The position numbers and the translations under genes are program-made. This document shows, piece after piece, positions 32,329 through 41,888 of a stretch of 64,000 nucleotides of DNA (the stretch's first letter is position 1; every line of letters begins with the position of its first letter). The notes under the pieces are model-generated. The model searched no databases. It saw nothing but the letters and a program-made list of their open reading frames with translations, and had not been told where the DNA came from. Source of the stretch: Trissonchulus latispiculum (Eukaryota > Nematoda > Enoplea > Enoplida > Ironidae); contig JASAND010018114.1 of assembly GCA_030248195.1 (NCBI GenBank), positions 1 through 64,000 of the forward strand, read 5' to 3'.

Positions 32329-32580
32329 ATGATTTCATTTATAATGGCGAAACGCTGCAAAACGTGTCTTAAATCTAAGAATTGCGAGTGTATTCTGGAC
32401 TTGGTTGCCCTTGGAGTTTGGACCCGCAAAAAAGCATTAAAGCCAAGGCGGTTAACGAGTACACAGCCCAAACGATTGCAGCTTTGCCACGTTTGCGGAC
32501 GCTTCACTACTAGACTTGGAGCTCACTTGGTTTTTGAATGCTGTCGACCAAGTAAAAGAAGATATACAGGACTGGAATGA
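32329..32580 (+). CDS. Cys-rich putative zinc-binding small protein
   Basis: Start ATG at 32329, with an in-frame ATG at 32344 as alternative. It contains CKTCLKSKNCEC near the N-terminus and CHVCGRFTTRLGAHLVFECC near the C-terminus with a basic linker between, consistent with metal binding. No family recognised. Its stop overlaps the start of the next frame (32577), as in other tightly packed genes of the element. Confidence 0.4.
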   Translation: MISFIMAKRCKTCLKSKNCECILDLVALGVWTRKKALKPRRLTSTQPKRLQLCHVCGRFTTRLGAHLVFECCRPSKRRYTGLE

Positions 32581-32771
32581 TGGATGCAGTTGCCAAATTT
32601 GTGAAATGTAATTTCCACGATCATAATTTGAACCTACCTACCCCAGAAGGTTCAGACTGCTTTCTAGAACACATTCGATTAATTGCCCAAAATGTATTCC
32701 GAGAAAGAAGTAACACAGGGAGAATAATTGCATTTATTGCCTATTGTAGCGTGTTGGTTGATGTAAAATAG
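32577..32771 (+). CDS. Short frame with a Bcl-2 BH1-like motif (truncated)
   Basis: 64 residues ending VFRERSNTGRIIAFIAYCSV and LVDVK. The core NTGRIIAF resembles the BH1 signature of Bcl-2 proteins (NWGRIVAF), with a Phe-Arg preceding as in BH1. No BH2 block (usually W-I-x-x-x-G-G-W) follows in any frame nearby, and the usual length is about 180 residues, so this is at best a truncated or intron-split anti-apoptotic gene. Viral Bcl-2 homologues are known in animal DNA viruses. The evidence is one motif only. Confidence 0.3.
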   Translation: MMDAVAKFVKCNFHDHNLNLPTPEGSDCFLEHIRLIAQNVFRERSNTGRIIAFIAYCSVLVDVK

Positions 32772-33064
32772 ACAAAAATACTGCAATTTACTGGTGTTCT
32801 TTATGTATATATGCTTACAGTAAATAAAGCTCCTAGTGTACATTGGTTGAGAAAACGTAGACACTTGTAAGTATGCGGATTAGAGTCACTGAAAATCTGC
32901 ATTTGTTAGTTAATGAATGACTTTTTATCTGTTTTGTCGAAAGTTAAAAACTTGCTATGAAACGCCTTTTTATGAGTGTGTAAATTACTGTTTGTGAGCA
33001 GAGAATTCGTAGGTAACTTGATAATTTTTCTGTACTTTATACTTGAAAACTAGAAATGGACGTT

Positions 33065-35055
33065 ACACTTTGAATTCAACAAATCAGCCCTGCACGTGCT
33101 CCCCTAGACAGGCAGTATTGTTGCAGAGACTGCATACTTTCGCGAAAGAAAACTCTCAAAGAAGAAGTTTCCTGTGAAGGCTAAAATTTCCTATGTCTAG
33201 AATGTAAAAATCTTACTTGAGACGAAGCTTAGAATTTGTGTAGCTGCACTAGCCAATAAAATGCATTGGTCTTGAAAGGCATTCCAATGTTGAAATTTTT
33301 CTCAGCTTGCTTCACACAAAGTCTATCCTTTTCGTATAAAAATTGCAAATATAGCCTTTAAACAAGGCTTTGAATTAGTATTGCTCAACCAACCAATCAA
33401 ATGGACGACACGTGATAATGGCACTACTTGAAAATTTTGTTAGGACAAAAGTTTGGTTTACACTGAGAAGGTTGTCGGTAAATGACTATGGGAAAGCGGT
33501 AAGAGCATGCAAGTTTGGAACATAACACTTTCAGTTGATGTCAGAAAATGTGAAGTTCTATTAAGATGGTTGCCCTTAGAAGGGCAGTTGGGATAACAGT
33601 TAGTTTTGCTCATCTAATATTTTGACTGATTCAGAAAGCCATCCTTTTGTTGAGATCGCAGTAGCAGTAATCGTAGTCACAGTTTTGTCGCTGAAAACAG
33701 AATCTTCACAGTATCCTCAAAATCCAGAAGAGTTGACTGGCTTCTAGCATCTGCATTAGAATCAGGAAAAGTAGATGTACAAATTCCCCAAAGCTGTCAG
33801 ATGTGGAGATTATGTTGAAATCCATCTCAATTCAAGCGTTTTCTCAAGACTCCTTTTGTTCAGATCGCAGTAGCAGTAATCGTAGTCACAGTTTTGTCGC
33901 TGAAAACAGAATCTTCACAGTATCCTCAAAATCCAGAAGAGTTGACTGGCTTCTAGCATCTGCATTAGAATCAGGAAAAGTAGATGTACAAATTCCCCAA
34001 AGCTGTCAGATGTGGAGATTATGTTGAAATCCATCTCAATTCAAGCGTTTTCTCAAGACTCCTTTTGTTGAGATCGCAGTAGCAGTAATCGTAGTCACAG
34101 TTTTGTCGCTGAAAACAGAATCTTCACAGTATCCTCAAAATCCAGAAGAGTTGACTGGCTTCTAGCATCTGCATTAGAATCAGGAAAAGTAGATGTACAA
34201 ATTCCCCAAAGCTGTCAGATGTGGAGATTATGTTGAAATCCATCTCAATTCAAGCGTTTTCTCAAGACTCCTTTTGTTGAGATCGCAGTAGCAGTAATCG
34301 TAGTCACAGTTTTGTCGCTGAAAACAGAATCTTCACAGTATCCTCAAAATCCAGAAGAGTTGACTGGCTTCTAGCATCTGCATTAGAATCAGGAAAAGTA
34401 GATGTACAAATTCCCCAAAGCTGTCAGATGTGGAGATTATGTTGAAATCCATCTCAATTCAAGCGTTTTCTCAAGACTCCTTTTGTTGAGATCGCAGTAG
34501 CAGTAATCGTAGTCACAGTTTTGTCGCTGAAAACAGAATCTTCACAGTATCCTCAAAATCCAGAAGAGTTGACTGGCTTCTAGCATCTGCATTAGAATCA
34601 GGAAAAGTAGATGTACAAATTCCCCAAAGCTGTCAGATGTGGAGATTATGTTGAAATCCATCTCAATTCAAGCGTTTTCTCAAGACTTTCAGCTTAAGTT
34701 TATATGACTTCAGTTCCAGATTCCAGTATTGACGCTCAAAAGTACCTTCTAACTATTAAACTAGACAGATAGCTTTAACAAATTAGAAACAAGCTGCTTT
34801 AAAAACAACCAATCGGAAGCAATATTGCAACACTGCTAGCAATAGCAGCCTTCAAACACTGAAGCATAAACTGCAGCTGCAAAACTGGATGCAAAACTGG
34901 ACGTGTAAAATTGGATGCAAAACTGGACGTCAAAACACACGAATAATCGAAGCCAGCATGCAAAACCAACTTCCCAAATAATGTAAACAAATAAGCCAGG
35001 GGTGACGGAGGGTGGCGGTGGCGAGTGGTCCTAGAAATCTCAATAACCCACTACT
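33065..35055. repeat. Element B right terminal inverted repeat (with tandem expansion)
   Basis: Bases 34790-35055 and 33065-33440 are the reverse complement of the two halves of the left repeat. Between them 33440-34790 holds a five-copy 209-bp tandem array absent from the left arm. The end is cccactact at 35055, giving AGTAGT when read inward. Confidence 0.85.
33640..34688. repeat. 209-bp tandem repeat, five copies
   Basis: The block gatcgcagtagcagtaatcg recurs at 33654, 33863, 34072, 34281 and 34490, exactly 209 bp apart. Copies appear nearly identical. It lies inside the right terminal repeat of element B. Confidence 0.97.
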
Positions 35056-35827
35056 ATCAGTGTGCCATTTTCTGAAACATTTAGAGCTTCTGAGCCAAAT
35101 CCAAAAATCTACCTCGGCCGACATGTTCTCCATGTTATGGAATAAAAAGGATTTTTGGCCGATTCTGCAGTTTTGAAAAAGAATGTTCAACAATCGATGT
35201 ATTTAGCTGGTATGCCAGAGAACAGCCATTTTGCTAGTCACGGGTCACGGACCAAAACTCCGAGAGTTGCCCATATCCACAACTCAGTACTCACGACTTT
35301 ATATATTTCCAAATCTGTCCCGCAATCTGCTTTTGTAACACAAGTCTTGCTTGCAATCACTTTGTATTTTAGTCGAAAACTATCCTGTCCACATTACCGC
35401 CTAACATTTATCGCTCTGCTATTCGCCTCCACAGATCCCGACCCTATTTGGACGAAGTACCTGATTGCGACGGGATGAGGCATGGGTCGATAGGGCGAAA
35501 TTAGGAGACAGACAGCGTTCATTCGATGTGTGTTGGGCCGAAAAAAGTTTCGCTTTTTTTAAACAGGGGAAGGAAAAGGGAATGGGAGGTGTGGTGAGAA
35601 GGTGGTGGTGCCCCGCGGGAGAAAAGGGGCGCGAGGGGGAAAGAAAAAAAAAAAAGGGGGGGGGTGTTTGGGGGGGGGGGGGGGGTGGGGGGTCTTTTTT
35701 TCCTTTTTTTTTTTTTTTTTTTTTTGTTTTGGGGGCGGGGCCAAAAAGGTTGGGTTTATTTTCTAGGGGGGTAAAGGAAAAAAAAAAAAGGTGTTTTGTT
35801 GTGTTAAGTTGGGGGTGGGAACTAGGT
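35056..35827. other. Junction between elements B and A; contains homopolymer-rich suspect sequence
   Basis: 35056-35061 is the right target duplication of B (atcagt). 35095-35200 resembles 7040-7160, a dispersed repeat. From about 35570 to 35815 the sequence collapses into long runs of G, A and T, including G runs over 15 and a T run over 20, unlike anything else nearby. I suspect a base-calling or assembly defect. Open frames across it are not credible genes. Confidence 0.6.
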
Positions 35828-36039
35828 AGTAGTATAAAAACCCGGGTTCCAGCGCACTTAGCTAATAGTTCTGGCTTCTACTGGCTTTGCGCTTTTACAC
35901 ACTAGTAGCTACAATGAAGTTCTATACCCTTAGCCTTAAATTGAATTAGCTTTTTACGACCTAAGGTTTGTAACAACTATGACCTTGAAATTCTAACTAG
36001 CCTTAAAATCCGTAGTAGTATAGGAGAGTTCAAATGGGA
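35828..36039. repeat. Element A left terminal inverted repeat
   Basis: 212 bp, the reverse complement of 51254-51465 with a few mismatches; outer end agtagtataaaaac, inner end caaatggga. Confidence 0.95.
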
Positions 36040-36063
36040 GCTCAGTATCAAATCATCACTTTA

Positions 36064-36069
36064 TTTATT
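36064..36069 (-). terminator. Candidate polyadenylation signal (AATAAA) after the element A polymerase
   Basis: Read on minus, AATAAA lies about 55 bp past the polymerase stop codon and just inside the terminal repeat. Confidence 0.4.
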
Positions 36070-36121
36070 CAACAAGCATATGCATACAGTATTTATCAAT
36101 ACAAGTTCCACAAGTAACAGT

Positions 36122-39100
36122 TTATTCAATCAATACATGTCCATATGCAAATGAATGGATACCATCGTCAAGTATATATCGTTTGTCATCATAGGCGCTT
36201 AATCCTACCTTGCACCGCTGTACTGTAGTCAGTTGATGACCTCTTCTATCGATACTGCTCATGATATGTCGGGTTCTACCTCCCTGCCTCAATATTCGCT
36301 TATAATCTTCGTGCCTTAGTCTAACTGACCTATTAAGTCCCTTTGCCGCTGTCTTATCATCACCTTCACACTTGATGCTGTACATCTTTGCCCTTAACCC
36401 TACAAATTCACTAATTGGCTTACCCTTGACTTCATCCTTCATCTTGCCTATCACCTTCTTGTTAGTATTGCTATAAAGTGGGTGGTCCTTAGGGTAGTTA
36501 CTGGTATCGAATAGGTCAATGTCCTGGCTCATATCCTGGTAAATGTCAGGGGTTGTCACATGGTAGCAAAAGCTGTCCGTGTCTGTGTACAGTAAGCTAA
36601 CCCTGTCACCATACTTCTGCCTCATGTAGTTATAGTGAAAGTTGTACATGAGGTATTTTGACAGTTCAAGTACAGTGAATCCTACATACACGGGTTTGCA
36701 TAGCTTGACTGTACGTTTCTGCATCTGCACTGCTACCAGGTCTTCTGAAAATGCTTCACACGCCTTGTACCTAGGGTTTGCAACTAACTTCTCAAACTTC
36801 TCTGGGCAGGTGACTAGTCTAACATCTACATGGTTGCGGACGTTCTCCATCGTTTTCCCGAATACCGCATTGTTCATGAGTTTGTAAAGATCTTCTTCAA
36901 ACTTACTTTTCGCCGCTGCCCTCTTAACCATATTCAACTCAATGTAAGGCTTCATCCACGCCTCCTCCTCAAAGGTCACCCCTCTATGTATCTTCCTAAT
37001 CACTAACCCTTGATCTATGTATTGCTGCAGGGTATGCTTGTGCACGATGTAACGAGTCTTATTGCGTAAATTAGGTACTAACTTCTCACATCGCATGTAC
37101 CCTCCTTGCTCCTTACTATATGGCGATATCATCTGCTCAGTAATTGCAATCCTCTCGGGTGCAAGTGGGTAGTCATTGTGAGCGTTGTGTAGATGCTGTG
37201 GGTAGTCAAGGTCAACCTCAAGGATGCACGGAACTTCTCTCCATTGCTCCAAGTTGACCATCCACCTAAAGTTGCGCACAGGGAGTTTCTGGACCATTGA
37301 CCACCCATATAGATTGTTCATGTCCACGTAGGTGATGTAAGAGGTTGGCTGCTTGGGATCATACCCATCGAGCAGTGGGTTATTGGCCTTTGCGTACCGT
37401 TGGGTAACCATTGCCACCCCACCTCTTATACCATCTTCAAAAAACTTGTACATATCTGGATCAGTCAAAAGATCTAACTCCTGTCCAGTATACTTGAGGC
37501 AGGCGTCCCAGGCAAATGAAGGTAGAGTACAGTAGTGGCAAGGATCTAAGCCATACGTTTTCAGGCTAGTCTTGCGAAAGTTCTCTACCACATCTGCCAA
37601 TAATAGGACATCTGTTCTCAAGTATTCATCATGATACTGTCCCATATTCTCTATACCTAGCTCATTCCACACAGTCTTTGCATGCTCGTAGTCTCGGATG
37701 TCAATATCACTATCAGTTAGTGTGCTGTGGAAGGCTTCAATAGGTGGTAACTGAGTCTCACTAAATCTATCCCACGAGTCCATGTACTCATATGGGTAAA
37801 CTCCCTTTCTTCTCATCAGTGAAAGCTTATCTCCGTAGACACTAGATGTGAATGTAAAGTCTTCATCAGTCAGTCCGTCTGCCAGTGTATCCAACGATCT
37901 ATTCAGGAACTGGTAACTATCGATGAATCTAATACGCCACTCCTGTTCGACATTCAGTTCAAAACAAAGGTAGTCTTCTAATCCCTTCGGTACACAGGTG
38001 ATGTCTAACTTAAATTCCTTGCTAATCTTACCAACCTCTTGCATAATTAGGTGACCGTCATATCGTCTTAGGTTATGGAACATTACAGTCACCGTACGAC
38101 CCAGTTTATACTTCAGGTTACACCGCCTATGGGCATACCCCCTGAAGGTGCCACAAATGTGACAGTGGTCTCGGGTTGATTCCCCACCTGCAATCGTGCC
38201 ATGACATAAGTGACATTCACTGCCGTGCTGAAGGAGTCGCTTGGGTAAACGCGGGTATTTATTCAATCGTTCCTGGTACTGTTGGCCTTTCAGTAGGATG
38301 GCTCTAAGGAATTGTTGCACTGCGTCCTCCCCACGGTAAATCAACGGTTCACCTCGGACAACAGGCATCCCCTCACAACACTGGAGCACATCTACTAATC
38401 CAAATGCACATGGCCTATGACTCTCATACCTGTTCGTATACGAGGAGTATGGGTTGGGTTGGCAAGTATCTATCTTCTCTAATAAACACTCAAAATCTGC
38501 ATAAATCACATAAGGTCGCATTAAACGTCTATGATCATTCTGAAATTTTAGTTTAGTTGACGATGGCATTACTGTTATCTGCAAATTATCAGTACTACAA
38601 AGTTTCTGGTGATTGTTACACTTTTCTTCTGTTGGAAATGGAAATAGGCAATGATTACAAAAGTATTTTCTTCCTTTATCCTTCCGTTGATCATGCAGGA
38701 GTCTTCCAAGGTTCTTGATAAGGCAATAGTGCTGATTATTCAGAAGGAGTAGATGAAGATGCTTCTCTCGTTTGGTTCTGGAAAGGTACAGGATATGGAC
38801 TGATCTGTCGTATCCATAGACATTGACGGAGACATCATTCTGTCGTTCAAACTTCGGGATATCAGTCAGTTTCATAGGGAACTCCAATCCTTCAAAGTTC
38901 AGTTCATCCACAAATTGCTGATACTTAGATATTCTTCCGCCGTCTTTCTTCATCGGATGGAGGCCTGCCAATATACTCCACATGAAACATTTATTGTCAG
39001 TGTTCTTGGGATTGATGATTGCTGTTTTGTCCAGGAGTTTCTTCGGTAAAGGCACGTATGTTGATCCATATAGTGGACGGTATTTGGCCAGGTGAATATC

Positions 39101-39445
39101 CAGGTATCGCACATGATCGATCACCCATCCTGATCCATTGCGTTGGAATTCTTCGATATTGGTGAGGATGCGGTTAATCATAGAGTTCATAGGCACATCT
39201 TCTCCGGGAATGATGATAGTCTGTTTGCTGGCAAAATAGCTGCTCATCGTTTCGTTGGTAATCTCGTTGATGAATAAAATATGCAGTCTCAATTGCATCT
39301 TCAAGGCTCGGTCACCAATGAGGCTCTGAATAGCTTCGGTGCAGTCCAATAGGAATTCTTTAGGATCATTGGTTGACTCATCGGGTGTTATGCGGTACCA
39401 CCGATAGTACCCACGCAAAGACGCCGCTTGACGCTGCAAACTCAT
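36122..39445 (-). CDS. Protein-primed family B DNA polymerase (intact), 1107 residues
   Basis: It replicates the element from protein-primed ends, as in adenoviruses and Polintons. Visible parts (numbering from two codons upstream of the ATG at 39445): a Cys/His cluster at 265-285 (CNHCLF...HQKLC); exonuclease I YADFECL at about 317-323; an HNH/endonuclease VII-like zinc block at 413-444 (CHLC, RDHCHICG, HRRCN); exonuclease II FHNLRRYDGH at about 458; exonuclease III YHDEYLRTDVLLLAD; polymerase motif A DMNNLYGW at about 710; motif B KLMNNAVFGKTMENV at about 857; and motif C YTDTDS at about 955. It then has KMKDE and a conserved C-terminal AYDDKRY. No stops or frameshifts. It is the last gene of the minus-strand series. 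Unlike element B it has no N-terminal C2H2 fingers. All catalytic motifs look intact. Confidence 0.96.
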   Translation of the reverse strand: MSLQRQAASLRGYYRWYRITPDESTNDPKEFLLDCTEAIQSLIGDRALKMQLRLHILFINEITNETMSSYFASKQTIIIPGEDVPMNSMINRILTNIEEFQRNGSGWVIDHVRYLDIHLAKYRPLYGSTYVPLPKKLLDKTAIINPKNTDNKCFMWSILAGLHPMKKDGGRISKYQQFVDELNFEGLEFPMKLTDIPKFERQNDVSVNVYGYDRSVHILYLSRTKREKHLHLLLLNNQHYCLIKNLGRLLHDQRKDKGRKYFCNHCLFPFPTEEKCNNHQKLCSTDNLQITVMPSSTKLKFQNDHRRLMRPYVIYADFECLLEKIDTCQPNPYSSYTNRYESHRPCAFGLVDVLQCCEGMPVVRGEPLIYRGEDAVQQFLRAILLKGQQYQERLNKYPRLPKRLLQHGSECHLCHGTIAGGESTRDHCHICGTFRGYAHRRCNLKYKLGRTVTVMFHNLRRYDGHLIMQEVGKISKEFKLDITCVPKGLEDYLCFELNVEQEWRIRFIDSYQFLNRSLDTLADGLTDEDFTFTSSVYGDKLSLMRRKGVYPYEYMDSWDRFSETQLPPIEAFHSTLTDSDIDIRDYEHAKTVWNELGIENMGQYHDEYLRTDVLLLADVVENFRKTSLKTYGLDPCHYCTLPSFAWDACLKYTGQELDLLTDPDMYKFFEDGIRGGVAMVTQRYAKANNPLLDGYDPKQPTSYITYVDMNNLYGWSMVQKLPVRNFRWMVNLEQWREVPCILEVDLDYPQHLHNAHNDYPLAPERIAITEQMISPYSKEQGGYMRCEKLVPNLRNKTRYIVHKHTLQQYIDQGLVIRKIHRGVTFEEEAWMKPYIELNMVKRAAAKSKFEEDLYKLMNNAVFGKTMENVRNHVDVRLVTCPEKFEKLVANPRYKACEAFSEDLVAVQMQKRTVKLCKPVYVGFTVLELSKYLMYNFHYNYMRQKYGDRVSLLYTDTDSFCYHVTTPDIYQDMSQDIDLFDTSNYPKDHPLYSNTNKKVIGKMKDEVKGKPISEFVGLRAKMYSIKCEGDDKTAAKGLNRSVRLRHEDYKRILRQGGRTRHIMSSIDRRGHQLTTVQRCKVGLSAYDDKRYILDDGIHSFAYGHVLIE

Positions 39446-39692
39446 TATCAATACTGAATAACTGAACTGAATAACATATGTGATACCCTTCTTATTACCA
39501 CGAAAATTTGAATTTCATGAAGCAACAAACAACAAACAAATTAGTTTACATTTACCGGTAATCATGAAGTTAGCAGTACATTTAAAAAAGCTGACATTTA
39601 AAAATTGTGATATTACAAAAGGCTGCTTTTATAAATTTAGATTTTTCATAAAGTTACACGAAATGTACAAGACATTACATTAGACAAAATAC

Positions 39693-40031
39693 TTAGTAGT
39701 AGTATTCACTTAGGGCACCACGTAGGTATTCAAGTTCAGAGGTATTGGCAATCTTAAAGCCAGTCATCTTATCGTGGATAGACTGAAGGCGTCTGTCAGT
39801 GTCATAACAGTACTCCCAACATTGATCCCATTCAATGTAGTGACAGGCATTAGATCGATGGCTTAGACCACCCTCGCGACACAGGTGTAGACTACAGTCC
39901 TCTAACCGGTGATATAGGTGATCACTTTCTACGACGGTGGTAATATTGCCTTGAGATAGTTGAATACCAATGTCGGTCTCTGTAATGTCTACAGAAGACA
40001 CTATAGCGATTAGGCTCAGTAGTAGCAACAT
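39693..40031 (-). CDS. Small secreted Cys-rich protein, 112 residues
   Basis: An N-terminal signal-peptide-like stretch (MLLLLSLIAIVSSV) precedes a domain with spaced Cys and aromatic residues (EDCSLHLC, ACHYIEWDQCWEYCYD). The spacing and the aromatic/Cys flavour recall the ectodomain of the membrane protein at 46872-47321, so they may be paralogues, but I cannot prove it. It lies between the polymerase and the protease genes. The function is unknown; a host-interaction role is only a guess. Confidence 0.5.
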   Translation of the reverse strand: MLLLLSLIAIVSSVDITETDIGIQLSQGNITTVVESDHLYHRLEDCSLHLCREGGLSHRSNACHYIEWDQCWEYCYDTDRRLQSIHDKMTGFKIANTSELEYLRGALSEYYY

Positions 40032-40062
40032 TATAACTTATAGCTCAAAATTATTAGTGCAC

Positions 40063-40527
40063 CTATGCAGACTTTTTATGGGATTTCTGGCAGTAAGGTG
40101 TGGGTTCTAGTGTCACCCGATCAACAAAGGTCTTGACAATGTTATCATTAGTGTCGCTTCTTCGCCTCAGATAGTTGACAATTGAGTCCATTGATCTTCC
40201 TCGGGACCTGTGGTGAAGGAAGTATATACAGTACTCCCCACATACATCAGTAGTGAAATCTTGCAACTGAATGCGATTATACTGTAGTTCCCTCCTGCCA
40301 ATGAATGACATGAAGAGGAGAGGTGGTAGTCCGTAGCTGTCAAAATATTCTACCCTGTTATCCTCTAGCCACATTGCAACCCAGTGTTCACCAGCCTGAC
40401 CGGATGCCTCAGTGTTAGCAACAAGACATCCTGGACGGTACCGTGGTAGCTTATCACTGGGAAATACTCCTAGGAGAGGAACTTTGCAATCTTTCCTTAA
40501 GGTCTCAAGGATCTCACGAGTATTCAT
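40063..40527 (-). CDS. Adenain-like cysteine protease (virion maturation)
   Basis: 154 residues. The catalytic set of the adenovirus-type protease family is visible: His in GEHWVAMW, Asp in VEYFDSYG, then Cys in TDVCGEYCIYFL, in the expected order and spacing. In adenoviruses, Polintons and adintoviruses this enzyme cleaves capsid and core precursors. The stop end is close to the secreted-protein gene, and its start overlaps the capsid gene stop by four bases, so the two are probably co-expressed. No inactivating changes seen. The equivalent gene was not found in element B. Confidence 0.88.
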   Translation of the reverse strand: MNTREILETLRKDCKVPLLGVFPSDKLPRYRPGCLVANTEASGQAGEHWVAMWLEDNRVEYFDSYGLPPLLFMSFIGRRELQYNRIQLQDFTTDVCGEYCIYFLHHRSRGRSMDSIVNYLRRRSDTNDNIVKTFVDRVTLEPTPYCQKSHKKSA

Positions 40528-41843
40528 AGTGCGTAGTCAAAGAATGGTGTCCGATTATAGTCTATTGATATGAGGTTATCAAATTCGCCGTATATAATGA
40601 TTTCAACACCCTGGGGATAAGTGGCCGCTGGTAGGGCCTTCTCCAGTTGCATCCTGAGTGACACATCACCTTCCTTGATCAGTTGCATCGCCCCTGTATC
40701 AATATTGTCTGGTGTCAGGTCAAAGGCAAAAATAGTGTATCCCTTGGCAAAGTCTTCGTAGGAAATGTCTGCTCCCTTGGTGGATCCGGCCATATCGTTG
40801 CCTTCGTAGAGGTATATGAAGGGCATTGTATACTGGAACTTATCCCATGCCATCTTCATTGGCTGCTTTGGTACAAACTCATCACCATACTTTAGGGCAA
40901 TCTCACTTACATTACAGTGTTGGAACTCGAGGGGATTATGCTTCTGACTTCCATTGAATGCCTCTGACTTGACCATTGCCACTAGGACTCTACGTGGGAG
41001 TTGACCGGTGAATATGGAATTCTCTACGACAGTCTGCACACCAGGAGCGATATGCCTTGTCACCAGTTTAGTTCTTCTGATTGGATACTTGGCTGTCTCA
41101 TGGTCTCTTAGTACACCCTCAATTGCCATGGTGAGAGAGTCTTGTGGTCTGACTTTCCACACATACCAACGTATATCGTCGACTAAAAGTTTGTATCCAC
41201 TGGTTGCTGACTGGAGGAGGATGTCGTCACTGTTACGGTGTAATTCCAGACTCAACTGGCACTCACTCAGGAGGTACCTGTCTTGCTTGAAGAGGTCGCA
41301 ATGAAGGGGTCCTGCCACCACGACATACCGGCCATCTGTAAATGGTATACCCCGATGCTTAGCTGCAGTAGTGGAGATATCGTTGAAATCACTATCCTTT
41401 GCAAATAGGTTACTCTGCAGATGAGATGTCTTTGCTTCTTTCCCAAAGTTGGCTATAGTCTCCAGGTACGCTCCATAGTGATAAAGGTCTCCACTGTTGT
41501 AAATTTCCTTGTCGGATAGTTTGACCACTAATCGTCTAATGAATGACTTTGCTAGCATATTGATGGGTGCTACTGAGATACTACCGTCGGCTGCCTTTGC
41601 TACTGCCTTTCCATCACTATCAGTTATCCGTAGTTTCAGGTAAAGGTAGTTCCGGTTCAGGTCAAGCATATAAGAATCCTTAGGTACAAGGAATAGGTAT
41701 GGACCATTACTGGTTACAGGATTTAGGGGATAAATTTCTGCCATATAGCCACTCTCCACACTGACCTGAGTTGGAGGTAGCGAGAAGAGATCCATTTCGG
41801 ACTTGAAGCCCGGCATAGACCGTTCATCTACTTGCTTAGCCAT
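40524..41843 (-). CDS. Major capsid protein, F54H12.2-like (hexon-type)
   Basis: 439 residues, intact. It begins MAKQVDERSMPG, has MDLFSLPPTQVSVESGY and NPVTSNGPYLFLVPKDSYM near the N-terminus, then repeated beta-rich blocks, SEAFNGSQKHNPLEF in the middle and FAFDLTPDN near the end. This family (called F54H12.2-like in animal genomes) is typical of Polinton/adintovirus loci; a jelly-roll shell protein is the accepted kind of role but is inferred here from length, position next to the protease and conservation in element B and the 9.6-kb relic. The distance to the next gene is small. Confidence 0.75.
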   Translation of the reverse strand: MAKQVDERSMPGFKSEMDLFSLPPTQVSVESGYMAEIYPLNPVTSNGPYLFLVPKDSYMLDLNRNYLYLKLRITDSDGKAVAKAADGSISVAPINMLAKSFIRRLVVKLSDKEIYNSGDLYHYGAYLETIANFGKEAKTSHLQSNLFAKDSDFNDISTTAAKHRGIPFTDGRYVVVAGPLHCDLFKQDRYLLSECQLSLELHRNSDDILLQSATSGYKLLVDDIRWYVWKVRPQDSLTMAIEGVLRDHETAKYPIRRTKLVTRHIAPGVQTVVENSIFTGQLPRRVLVAMVKSEAFNGSQKHNPLEFQHCNVSEIALKYGDEFVPKQPMKMAWDKFQYTMPFIYLYEGNDMAGSTKGADISYEDFAKGYTIFAFDLTPDNIDTGAMQLIKEGDVSLRMQLEKALPAATYPQGVEIIIYGEFDNLISIDYNRTPFFDYAL

Positions 41844-41888
41844 TGAAATAATTGTTAGTATATTACTATAATTACATAGGGCGGGTTT

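Larger units (their letters stand above)
14824..35055 (+). mobile_element. Element B: decayed Polinton/Maverick (adintovirus-like), about 20.2 kb
   Basis: Bounded by terminal inverted repeats starting agtagtgggttattgag and a 6-bp near-perfect target duplication. Plus-strand genes in order: family B DNA polymerase, chromodomain integrase, C2H2-fused packaging ATPase, a 100-residue protein, a conserved putative core protein, a NADAR gene, a TBP-like gene, a small jelly-roll-like protein, a Lys-rich protein, a capsid protein, a membrane protein, a Cys-rich protein and a short Bcl-2-like frame. Two spliced genes sit on minus near the left end. No adenain-like protease was found. Polymerase, integrase, NADAR and capsid genes are broken, so it is defective. 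A hAT-like element, fold-back elements and tandem arrays account for some of its extra length over element A. Confidence 0.9.

Noticed and set aside
34799..35193. Hydrophobic frames in the right end of element B matching frames at 14590-14949
   Set aside because: The similarity reflects the terminal inverted repeat, not a duplicated gene.
35465..35905. 146-codon frame
   Set aside because: It spans the homopolymer patch and the element A terminus; composition is an artefact.
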